The notes beneath the pieces are model-generated. The model was not told where the DNA came from, did no database searches, and saw only the letters and a list, made by a program, of their open reading frames with translations. This document shows positions 25,548 to 33,295 of a stretch of 42,294 bases of DNA, in pieces (within the stretch, counting starts at the first letter, position 1; each line of letters opens with the position of its first letter). The translations under genes and the position numbers were made by a program. The stretch comes from Pseudomonadales bacterium (GTDB lineage Bacteria > Pseudomonadota > Gammaproteobacteria > Pseudomonadales > Azotimanducaceae): NCBI GenBank assembly GCA_011525295.1, contig WTGV01000051.1, positions 1-42,294 of the forward strand, read 5' to 3'.

Positions 25548-26366
25548 CTAATCTCGAAAACGACATTTTCCTGTACGCATACGAAGCCGAAAGCTAGCGA
25601 GACCGTCGCGACCGCTCACTTTCACTCGTTTTAGTTTCAAACGCTCGGCATCTAAGTCTAAACTGATGCCCTGATCCGTGGTCACCGCGAATTGAAAACC
25701 TACTTTGTTCACTAACTCCACGTGCCGGTCTTCGAACAATCCAAAGGGATAGGCGAAAGATGTCACGGAGCTACCAAACGTCTCTTCTAAATTGTTTCGA
25801 CATTGGTGTATCTCGATAAAACATTGTTCATCGTTTAAGCGCAACAAATTCGCGTGCGTCTCAGTATGGCCACCTAGTTCCCAACGTCGCGAACTTACCA
25901 TCTGGGCAACGTCTTCGTCGAGCAATTTCGGTTCTACCATAAGTTCTCCATCATCATGATGTTCTTTCTTACTTGAAGACCAATCTCGGTTGTGTCTATC
26001 GGTGACTAAGTACAAAGTAGCTTTCGCGTCGTACTTCTTCAAGATCGGGTCAGCCGTTAAAAAATTGTCGCGATAACCATCATCAAAAGTTAAGGCAACT
26101 TGTTTCCGAGCAGAATCGTTCTCCAACTCTGAGACAAAGACAAACTCCCATCCGTTTTCTTTCAACCAATTTAGTTGCCGGTCAAATTCGATCGGGTCAA
26201 CGCGAAGCTTGTTGAATCTGGCCCTTCGTTTGTGATGGCTGATCATGTGGTACATCAAAACGCGTGGATGGTTATAAGAAACTGTTGGCCGCCACCAAGC
26301 AAACTGAAAATTGACGTAGAGTACGACGACGATGCCGATCGCAGAGCAAAACACCCATGTCAACAT
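25548..26366 (-). CDS. Polysaccharide deacetylase (CE4/NodB domain) with membrane anchor
   Basis: 272 residues. N-terminal hydrophobic segment (about 3-22), then a NodB homology domain: RVLMYHMIS, the metal/catalytic motif TFDDGYRDN (motif 1), GGHTETHANL (motif 2, the H-x3-H pair) and FAYPFGLFED (motif 3). It removes N-acetyl or O-acetyl groups from a sugar polymer, presumably at the outer face of the inner membrane. Its ATG overlaps the last 7 bases of the upstream glycosyltransferase gene, so the pair is co-translated and probably acts on the same glycan. Confidence 0.9.
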   Translation of the reverse strand: MLTWVFCSAIGIVVVLYVNFQFAWWRPTVSYNHPRVLMYHMISHHKRRARFNKLRVDPIEFDRQLNWLKENGWEFVFVSELENDSARKQVALTFDDGYRDNFLTADPILKKYDAKATLYLVTDRHNRDWSSSKKEHHDDGELMVEPKLLDEDVAQMVSSRRWELGGHTETHANLLRLNDEQCFIEIHQCRNNLEETFGSSVTSFAYPFGLFEDRHVELVNKVGFQFAVTTDQGISLDLDAERLKLKRVKVSGRDGLASFRLRMRTGKCRFRD

Positions 26367-27466
26367 AACAGTTCCTCGTACATCGCAATGGTCTTGTCCC
26401 GCATAGACTGCAATGTCATTTCATGAGGTTCTATGGGATGTTTCCGAGATAAAAGATCTTTGATTCGATCAGCCGCGACTTGCGTATTACCGACGGGTAC
26501 AGCACCAGCTGGAAACAGTGTTCTTAACAGTTCACCGACACCTCCATGGTCGTATCCAACGACAGTAACCCCGAGTGATAGTGCTTCGAGGACGGTACGA
26601 CCAAATGCTTCGGGCGTATCCGAGAGGGAAACGACAACATCGCTGACGGACATCAACTCTCGAACATCAGCGCGATGGCCAAGAAAATGTACGGAAGATC
26701 GTAGAGTTTCAGATTTTTGAACTTTATCTTGAAGTTCTTTGTGTAACTTATTGTGTTCTTTGGATACGCCTCCAATAATGAGTCCAATTGCGGGGACACT
26801 CTTCTCATGTAACGATTCAATGACCTCTAAAAAGTCGTGATGCCCTTTCAGACGAGATATTCTTCCTATGATCGACACAACGGGTGAGTCATTGGCTTGA
26901 TGTTCTTGACCCCACCTACTCCATTCTTGAATCCAATCAGAGCTGGGCTCAACACTTGGATTAAACTCCGTAGTGTCTACGCCTCGATGGATCAATCGAA
27001 CACGCGCTAGGTCGACGTTTTTGTAGTTGTCAAGTAGATAGCGTTGCGCGGCAATAGACACAACCTCAATGCGATCACCTTTGGCGACGATTGAGCTATA
27101 TCTTGAAAGCGAATGTAGTCCGTGCACAGAAGTTACAAAACGAGGTCGAATTTCCTTGGGAAGCATCTTTATTGCGAGGTAACACAACCAACCAGGTAAC
27201 CTTGAGCGACTGTGTACGATGTCAGGACGTGCGGTGGTTAAATAGTTCTTTAACTCCCACAGCCCGCGAACAGCTCGCAAAGATTTAGTTCCCACTGACT
27301 TTTTAACATGAACAACACCGAGCGCGGTCAGTTCTTTCACCAGCGGACCGCCTTCAGAAATCACGATCGCCTCATGTCCCAACTGCTTGAGATAACCCGC
27401 AATCTCTATGGTGCCTCGTTCCACTCCGCCACCGTGTAACCGAGGTAATACTTGTACAACTTTCAC
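26360..27466 (-). CDS. Glycosyltransferase family 4 (GT-B fold)
   Basis: 368 residues, GTG start giving MKVVQVLPRLHGGGVERG, the usual GT4 opening with the GGxE-type loop. C-terminal half: VSIIGRISRLKGHHDFLEVI (nucleotide-sugar side) and PEAFGRTVLEALSLGVTVVG with the EX7E motif. Donor and acceptor unknown. Translationally coupled to the deacetylase gene. The upstream gene on the same strand (DUF924) lies 30 bases away, so the three may form one transcript. Confidence 0.9.
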   Translation of the reverse strand: MKVVQVLPRLHGGGVERGTIEIAGYLKQLGHEAIVISEGGPLVKELTALGVVHVKKSVGTKSLRAVRGLWELKNYLTTARPDIVHSRSRLPGWLCYLAIKMLPKEIRPRFVTSVHGLHSLSRYSSIVAKGDRIEVVSIAAQRYLLDNYKNVDLARVRLIHRGVDTTEFNPSVEPSSDWIQEWSRWGQEHQANDSPVVSIIGRISRLKGHHDFLEVIESLHEKSVPAIGLIIGGVSKEHNKLHKELQDKVQKSETLRSSVHFLGHRADVRELMSVSDVVVSLSDTPEAFGRTVLEALSLGVTVVGYDHGGVGELLRTLFPAGAVPVGNTQVAADRIKDLLSRKHPIEPHEMTLQSMRDKTIAMYEELLC

Positions 27467-27496
27467 AAACGGTTTACGCTTGGAACGTAATCACTC

Positions 27497-28120
27497 TTAT
27501 TGACCGTATCTCGATGCAGTACGCAAAAATTCGAGCTCTTCCGGTGTCGAACGACGATCTAGAACTTCGTTTCGATGAGGAAATCTACCAAAACGACGGA
27601 CAATCTCATAGTGTTCTTCGAAGTACCGCATGCTCTCGTCAACGTACTCGTGCCAATATTCGTCGCAATGACTTCGCAGATTTCGAACTATTTGAACTCC
27701 AAACTCTTGATCTTTAAGCTTCTCGCTATGTTGAAACGGGTGGTAAAAGAACAATCTACCAGGTACCGACATCTCCTGATCCAAACCATGGCTAATCCCA
27801 GAGTAAGTGATAGCTATTGCCTGCTCGTCATGTGCGAATGCTTCGGGCTGTTTCCGAAAGATTTGGCGTGTAAACTGGTCTAGTACTATAACCGAAGCAA
27901 GTAAGCCAGAACTTGTTTCGGACCAATCCTGACGCTTTCCAGTGACGATCTCTTGAAGCAACGTACCGAACTCTCTTTCTATTTCTTCGTCTCTCTCGGT
28001 AGAGAAACTATACCAAATCTTACTTTGAGCGTGAAGCTGTTCAAGGTCATGTTCTGCACCGTCAAACCAGTAATCCAACACCTGTTTCGGCGTGTAGTCA
28101 TGTTGTGAAGCTGAGTTCAT
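27497..28120 (-). CDS. DUF924 family protein
   Basis: 207 residues. The family pattern is clear: VLDYWFDGAE at the N-terminus, WSETSSGLLASVIVLDQFTRQIFRKQPEAFAHDEQA in the middle, LFFYHPFQHSEKLKDQE, and RFGRFPHRNEVLDRRSTPEELEFL at the end. The fold is all-helical and TPR-like; no catalytic role is established. ATG start, divergent from the MFS gene with 65 bases between the starts. Confidence 0.92.
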   Translation of the reverse strand: MNSASQHDYTPKQVLDYWFDGAEHDLEQLHAQSKIWYSFSTERDEEIEREFGTLLQEIVTGKRQDWSETSSGLLASVIVLDQFTRQIFRKQPEAFAHDEQAIAITYSGISHGLDQEMSVPGRLFFYHPFQHSEKLKDQEFGVQIVRNLRSHCDEYWHEYVDESMRYFEEHYEIVRRFGRFPHRNEVLDRRSTPEELEFLRTASRYGQ

Positions 28121-28185
28121 ATTCTTGTTAAAAAGTACGCGAAATCAAAGAACAATTTTAGAATCGAGAAGTCTAACGCGGTTTC

Positions 28186-29607
28186 ATGAATCATCATAAT
28201 ATCAATTCCTTGCAAGGAATCCAATTGACTTCCCCTCTAACCCTTTCACAACGACTTGCCAAAGTTGGTACTTCGTTTGCTCGCACGTTTGAGTCTTTAG
28301 CGTACCGAGACTTTCGATTGCTTTGGTTTGCTAGCCTCGCGACTTCGCTCGCAATCCAAATTCAAATCTATGCGCGTGGATGGTTAATTTTCGACCTGAC
28401 CGATTCAGCGGTTGCTCTCACCTGGGTGATGCTCTCATTTTGGATTCCCTCGTCGGTATTTTCGTTTATAGGAGGCGCACTCGGAGATCGTATACGCAAG
28501 AAAACCATCATGGTTGGTGCACAAGTAGCGAGCATGTTGTCAGCGCTGACATTTGGCACTCTAATTCTGATCGGAGATGAAAATGTACCCTTTTGGTATT
28601 TCATCGTTTTTGGCTTCTTCAACGGTACGATCTTGGCATTGAGTATGCCGACGCGAACCGCGGTGATGCCTGACCTTGTCGCTCCAAGACACTTGACGAA
28701 TGCGTTATCGCTCTCTGCGTCCACTTTTAACCTCTCTCGAGTGGTTGGCATTGCTCTAGGCGGACTCCTGTTGTCAATGATTTTCTTACCGCTCTTTTCC
28801 CCTACCACTAGTGTTGGTTTGTTGTTCTTGTGTATCGCGACTTTGTACGGTTGTTCTATTATTGGTACATTGCTAATTCACTACCAAGGAAACCCCACAC
28901 GAATACACAAAAAATCCTTAGCTCGTGACTTCTGGGAAGGTGTCGTCTATTTACGAAACTCTCGAGTTGTTGTAGGGTTGCTCCTCATGGGATTAATCCC
29001 AACGATGTTCGGTTTTAGCGCGCAGTTCCTGTTGCCAGCATTTAATGGACGACTATTTGAAGGTAAAAGCGAAACGTTGAGTGGTTTGCTCGTGGCATTA
29101 GGTGTCGGTGCAGTGTTAGGATCTCTGACGATTGCACGATTCGGAGAAGTCGACCAAAAAGGTAGGTTAATGTACTTCTTGGCATTTTTGTGGGCGTTCT
29201 TCTTGGCAATCTTAGCACTGAGCACAACATATTGGGTAGCCCTTGTTGTGCTCGCGTTGGTAGGGGCGAGTAGTGCAGGTTTATCCTCTCTCAATATGAG
29301 CGTTCTACAACTCATCGTTTCTGCGAAAATGAGAAGCAGAATCATGGCGATCACGTGGGCATGCTTTGGTTTGATGCCGATTGGTATGATCCCCTTAGGA
29401 TTTTTGGCCGAAAAAATTGGACTCCAAACAGCGTTTCTATCTTGTGCGGGATTGATGTTTGTAGGAATAGTCTGTACCCACTTTGTCGCGCCAGAAGTCG
29501 CAAAAATTCGACGTGGTCACAAGGACCATGCGGCAACCGTTCAGCCTTCGCAGCCTCACGAAAGCGAAGACTGGACCGAACCCAGAGCAACTCCGGCTAC
29601 CAAGTAA
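28186..29607 (+). CDS. MFS transporter of the EntS/MefA-like exporter type
   Basis: 473 residues with 12 predicted membrane helices. Family landmarks: YRDFRLLWFASLATSLAIQIQ near the N-terminus, the loop motif GALGDRIRKK (between TM2 and TM3), and ALSLSASTFNLSRVVGIALGG in TM4-5. The GLMPIGMIPLGFLAEKIG segment matches EntS-type drug/siderophore exporters. The C-terminal 30 residues are polar and variable. Start ATG 28186. Its stop is followed immediately by the ATG of the next gene (TAAATG), so the two are translated together; the substrate may be linked to that sugar pathway, but this is inference. Confidence 0.88.
   Translation: MNHHNINSLQGIQLTSPLTLSQRLAKVGTSFARTFESLAYRDFRLLWFASLATSLAIQIQIYARGWLIFDLTDSAVALTWVMLSFWIPSSVFSFIGGALGDRIRKKTIMVGAQVASMLSALTFGTLILIGDENVPFWYFIVFGFFNGTILALSMPTRTAVMPDLVAPRHLTNALSLSASTFNLSRVVGIALGGLLLSMIFLPLFSPTTSVGLLFLCIATLYGCSIIGTLLIHYQGNPTRIHKKSLARDFWEGVVYLRNSRVVVGLLLMGLIPTMFGFSAQFLLPAFNGRLFEGKSETLSGLLVALGVGAVLGSLTIARFGEVDQKGRLMYFLAFLWAFFLAILALSTTYWVALVVLALVGASSAGLSSLNMSVLQLIVSAKMRSRIMAITWACFGLMPIGMIPLGFLAEKIGLQTAFLSCAGLMFVGIVCTHFVAPEVAKIRRGHKDHAATVQPSQPHESEDWTEPRATPATK
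28205..28220. promoter_or_regulatory. 16-bp perfect palindrome at the MFS gene start
   Basis: The sequence ATTCCTTGCAAGGAAT is its own reverse complement. It lies within codons 7-12 of the MFS gene as annotated, a position where a dimeric repressor could bind the divergent DUF924/MFS control region. It may be coincidence, and no known operator consensus is assigned. Confidence 0.35.
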
Positions 29608-30906
29608 ATGTCGCTCGACTCGATGACCCCACCTGAACTGTTGTCGAACTCAAGAGTTTGTGTGATCGGCCTTGGTTACGTCGGTCTTCCCATGGCTATT
29701 ACGTGTAGTAAGATCTACCCAACCATTGGGTTCGATACATCGGCAGAGAGAATTGCCACGTTAGAAACGGGAGTTGACAATACAGGAGAGGTCGAGTCCA
29801 GCGAAATATCCAATGAGCAGCTCAAGTACACAAACTCACTTGAAGACTGCCAAGATTGCGACATCTACATCGTAACCGTCCCTACTCCAATTGACGCGAA
29901 CAATGAGCCCGATCTCTCGATGCTGATCACTGCTAGCGAATCTGTAGGTAATGTATTGCAACGAGGTAATGTCGTCGTGTATGAGTCCACGGTGTTCCCA
30001 GGTGCAACTGAGGAACTGTGCATACCGATCATTGAAAGCTATTCAGGATTGACCTTAAACGTCGACTTTTGGGTCGGTTACAGTCCAGAAAGAGTTAACC
30101 CCGGGGATAAAGAACATCGTCTGGAAAACGTCACCAAGGTAACATCGGGGTCTAACGAAAAAGCCGGGGATTTCATCGATTCGTTCTACAAATCGTTTGT
30201 TCAAGCTGGGACTTACCGAGCCCCGTCGATACGAGTTGCCGAAGCAGCAAAGGTGATCGAAAACATTCAACGCGATTTAAACATCGCTTTCGTCAACGAA
30301 TTATCACAGCTCTTTGATGCTCTCGAAATTGACACAGGTGAAGTGCTTGCCGCTGCAGGAACTAAATGGAATTTCTTGCGATTTCAACCAGGTCTTGTCG
30401 GCGGCCATTGCATCGGAGTCGATCCCTACTATCTGACCCACAAAGCTCGAGAGATTGGGTTTCACCCAGACGTGATTCTTGCGGGTCGAAAGATCAACAA
30501 CTCGATGCCAGCTTGGATTTCACAAAAGATAATCCAATTGCTCTCAGAGCGCGACAAAGAACCAAAAGCGTGTGCTGCACTAGTGTGCGGGATTACTTTT
30601 AAAGAAAATTGTCCTGACACACGGAACAGTAAGGCAGTGGAACTCGTCTCCCTGTTACGAGCTGAATTAACTACGGTAGACGTTTATGATCCCGTTGCAT
30701 ACGAGTACATGAGCGATATCGAGGACGACATTCAGTTGACCTCACATCCAAAACGAGGTTCCTATGATGTAGTAATTCTCGCCGTCGCGCATGACATTTT
30801 CAAGGAATCAGATGTGGACACCCTACTTGGATACGGTACGAGCGATTGCGTAGTGTACGACGTAAAACATGTCCTTCCCCCCGATCGAGTAACTTCTCGA
30901 CTATGA
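29608..30906 (+). CDS. UDP-sugar dehydrogenase (WbpO/TviB/VipA group)
   Basis: 432 residues. Rossmann NAD domain: VCVIGLGYVGLPMA (GxGxxG, about 17-30), then TVPTPID and STVFPGATEE. The catalytic block GLVGGHCIGVDPYYL contains the active-site Cys, and GITFKENCPDTRNS closes the active site. These match UDP-N-acetylglucosamine or UDP-N-acetylgalactosamine 6-dehydrogenases (TviB/VipA, WbpO), which make UDP-hexosaminuronic acids for capsule and O-antigen. ATG start directly abuts the MFS stop; an ATG five codons later is the alternative. No partner epimerase (TviC-like) is in the window. Confidence 0.9.
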   Translation: MSLDSMTPPELLSNSRVCVIGLGYVGLPMAITCSKIYPTIGFDTSAERIATLETGVDNTGEVESSEISNEQLKYTNSLEDCQDCDIYIVTVPTPIDANNEPDLSMLITASESVGNVLQRGNVVVYESTVFPGATEELCIPIIESYSGLTLNVDFWVGYSPERVNPGDKEHRLENVTKVTSGSNEKAGDFIDSFYKSFVQAGTYRAPSIRVAEAAKVIENIQRDLNIAFVNELSQLFDALEIDTGEVLAAAGTKWNFLRFQPGLVGGHCIGVDPYYLTHKAREIGFHPDVILAGRKINNSMPAWISQKIIQLLSERDKEPKACAALVCGITFKENCPDTRNSKAVELVSLLRAELTTVDVYDPVAYEYMSDIEDDIQLTSHPKRGSYDVVILAVAHDIFKESDVDTLLGYGTSDCVVYDVKHVLPPDRVTSRL

Positions 30907-30939
30907 GAATTTGTTCGTAGGTAGATCACGAAGTTGATC

Positions 30940-30955
30940 TCGAGTTTGAACTCGA
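30940..30955. repeat. 7-bp inverted repeat with 2-bp centre
   Basis: TCGAGTT and AACTCGA flank TG, 33 bases after the UDP-sugar dehydrogenase stop and about 65 bases beyond the end of the convergent HigA-like gene. There is no U-tract on either strand, so it is not a standard intrinsic terminator; its loop is too short for a stable hairpin. It may be a protein site or chance. Confidence 0.3.
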
Positions 30956-31021
30956 AAACTCTGTCGTAGTTTACGATGGTTCTTTACAAATTTAGTTCTA
31001 GATTCGAGCGTACAGAAAGTC

Positions 31022-31294
31022 TCACTTTTCGAGACTAGACCTCTCCTCGGCTTGCTTTAAGCTCCAAGTTTGTTGTAAATTTAACCAAAATTCGGGCGAG
31101 GTTTTAAAGAATCGCGATAGAAGGAGAGCTATTTCCGGAGAAACGTTTCTTCGTTCGTTAACTATGGACTCAATACGATGTACTGGAACGTTTAGAGCGA
31201 GTGCTAACTCGATAACCGAAAGACCTCTTACTTGCAATTCCTCGGACAAGATCTGCCCAGGATGAACTGGATTCATTTTGTTTTGCAAAGCCAT
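31022..31294 (-). CDS. HigA-like XRE-family antitoxin homologue, no toxin partner seen
   Basis: 90 residues, the usual HigA length. NPVHPGQILSEELQVRGLSVIELALALNV carries the HTH with the HPGE/Q-IL opening of the HigA family, then HRIESIVNERRNVSPEIALLLSRFFKTSPEFWLNLQ, the family signature with the FWLNLQ ending. ATG 31294 is preceded by GAGG, a fair ribosome binding site. HigB toxins normally sit just upstream on the same strand; here 31295-31501 holds no HigB-like frame. The gene is thus a solitary regulator or remnant. It might regulate itself or neighbouring genes. Confidence 0.88.
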   Translation of the reverse strand: MALQNKMNPVHPGQILSEELQVRGLSVIELALALNVPVHRIESIVNERRNVSPEIALLLSRFFKTSPEFWLNLQQTWSLKQAEERSSLEK

Positions 31295-31501
31295 GCCAAC
31301 CTCATCTCAAGCACTCGTTGTCTAAATTTTCTCAGAAGAGAATACTAACGATAAACGTTGAGTAGAGTATTCTCGAAGGTACACCACACATTCTTGGTTA
31401 AGGGAACTAGCTCAACCTCGACCGCATCAGTTAGAACTGGGTCTCTTTTTCACGCATTTGGACACATCCTTACTCGCCAAGTTCAAGTTTTAGTCGTTGT
31501 G

Positions 31502-33295
31502 TCACTCGTTCTGGTCAACAAATCCCTGCAGATAATTGATTTGATCTTCCGTTAAGATACCACCGAATTGTTCGTGATTCGCTAGCATTCCTTGAGCTAC
31601 TAGTCGCCGAGCTTTTTCAGTAGGCAAATTTGGCACGGTCTCGAGTACCTCTAAAAGATTGTCTTTCATAGTGAAGTAAGTTAAGTCGTCGAAATACCTT
31701 AACTGTTCATCATCGGAAAAACCCTCAACTAGTTTAATCGCCTCTTGCCATCGGTTTTTCCGCGCAAGAGCTCTGCCTACCGACGTAAAGGAATATAGCT
31801 TCGCTTTTTCCGGAACACGATCTAAAGCAGCCATAGCTAGTTCCAACTCACCAGCCTCTACCACATCGCTAACTACTCGTTCGGCAAAGCCCCGCTCCAC
31901 GTAAACAGACTCTGGTGCTTGAGATAGCGCTAGCTCTAACGCTGCTTCCGGATCAGTTTTCACGAACTCCCGCAATCCAATCCAGAACAACCATGCTTGG
32001 TCCCAGGTATCCGCCGAAGTGTTTTCTGCAATCCATTTCATGGCTGCGTTCGGATCGTTCGTAGCCCATTTACCAATCATGCTTTCTTGTAAATCCAAGA
32101 CATCAATTCCGACAACGGATTCATAATCAAAAGTTCTATTTGCTGCTTCTTCCGGTGAGTTCTTGTTTAACTCAAGGAGTGCCGAATATGCTGCCCATTG
32201 TCTTTCACTACGAGGAAAAGATTCAACCCGGGTGAAAAATTCCTCAAGATCAACCTTAGCCCAGATCCTAAAAATTTCATGATAGTAGAACCTATCTTTG
32301 AACTCTTCAAGACTCGATATCGCCTCGTAAGCTACGCTGGGATCCACGGGTACCCAAGCTTTTACCAAGGGATAAATAACCGAATTTCGTGATTCAGATG
32401 GTAGAGATTGAACCACGGAAAAAAATTCTTCTGGGTTTGATTCCGCTTCCTCCATCAAGAGGTCTCGGAACGCCCAAACACTATATTCAAGCAAAGAGTC
32501 GAAACTTTCGTACCCGTTCCGCTCAACCATAGTTCTTGCAATCTTCTGAATTAAGTCACCTTGTAGCTGGTCATCAATGTCGTCCTGAATCACTAATTGA
32601 AACGCATCCAACGGTGCATCTAAAAGTGCTATCGCTTCACGTTTCCGAATCAAAGTGAGCATTGATTCTTGGTAATCGTGTTCATCGGCGAGTGTCAACC
32701 AACGACCATTGGAAAGTTGGGTTCGTGTCCTCAACAGCGCGCGGACTGCAGTTTCGCGCAGAGTATCGTGAAGTTTCATACTGGCGGCAAAGGACTCTTC
32801 CACATTGATGAGTGACCACTCACTGAACACAACGGCGATTAGGTCCTTCCATTGGAGTCTTGGCATCGCCCAAACCTGTTCCAATGCATATTTTGGATCT
32901 CTTCGTGACAACTCGCCAAAGAGGAGTGACTGAATCGAAATTATTTTCGATGGCGACTCTAGATCCGCGGACTGCTGGGCTAATTCGGCCATCCGTTCAT
33001 TGCTCAGCCGATCGAACTCTGAGACCATCCCGACCACGGAAGCGACTTCGGAAAATTGGGCTAGCTCGGAGGAGATTTCGTTCTGAACCGTTGTTTCTCG
33101 GAATGTGTGTGGTTCTTGATTTGCAACAATAGTATCGGAGGAATTAGTGTTAGATCTATCACTTCCCGACCAAATTACAAAAGCAAGACTGCCGAGGGAG
33201 CTAAGGACGATTCCCGTGGCGACACCGATAGTGACAAGCTGTTTCTGATATCTTTTTTGGGAATGAAGGTTTGGGTCTGTACGATGTTTCCTCAT
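31502..33295 (-). CDS. Membrane-anchored alpha-helical repeat protein, paralogue A
   Basis: 597 residues. Short basic N-terminus, one membrane helix (about 19-42), then an all-helical region to the end. It contains units of roughly 35-40 residues recognised by a Trp or aromatic, an Asp-Pro and an Ala: DPKYALEQVWAMP, VPVDPSVAYEAISSL, WATNDPNAAMKWIAE and VKTDPEAALELALSQ. This is a TPR/Sel1-like solenoid style, but no named family is recognised. The N-in topology implied by the basic N-terminus puts the solenoid in the periplasm. The C-terminal 110 residues align with paralogue B (EAIKLVEGF/EAIKLGSEL; YFDDLTY/YFDNLAY; ending TEDQINYLQGF/SVEEIAYLEQF). Its ATG overlaps the stop of paralogue B by 4 bases, so the pair is translationally coupled. 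Confidence 0.8.
   Translation of the reverse strand: MRKHRTDPNLHSQKRYQKQLVTIGVATGIVLSSLGSLAFVIWSGSDRSNTNSSDTIVANQEPHTFRETTVQNEISSELAQFSEVASVVGMVSEFDRLSNERMAELAQQSADLESPSKIISIQSLLFGELSRRDPKYALEQVWAMPRLQWKDLIAVVFSEWSLINVEESFAASMKLHDTLRETAVRALLRTRTQLSNGRWLTLADEHDYQESMLTLIRKREAIALLDAPLDAFQLVIQDDIDDQLQGDLIQKIARTMVERNGYESFDSLLEYSVWAFRDLLMEEAESNPEEFFSVVQSLPSESRNSVIYPLVKAWVPVDPSVAYEAISSLEEFKDRFYYHEIFRIWAKVDLEEFFTRVESFPRSERQWAAYSALLELNKNSPEEAANRTFDYESVVGIDVLDLQESMIGKWATNDPNAAMKWIAENTSADTWDQAWLFWIGLREFVKTDPEAALELALSQAPESVYVERGFAERVVSDVVEAGELELAMAALDRVPEKAKLYSFTSVGRALARKNRWQEAIKLVEGFSDDEQLRYFDDLTYFTMKDNLLEVLETVPNLPTEKARRLVAQGMLANHEQFGGILTEDQINYLQGFVDQNE

Noticed and set aside
31295-31501. Degraded higB upstream of the HigA-like gene
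   Set aside because: The minus-strand frames I read do not show the INDQYRICF-type ending or other HigB landmarks.
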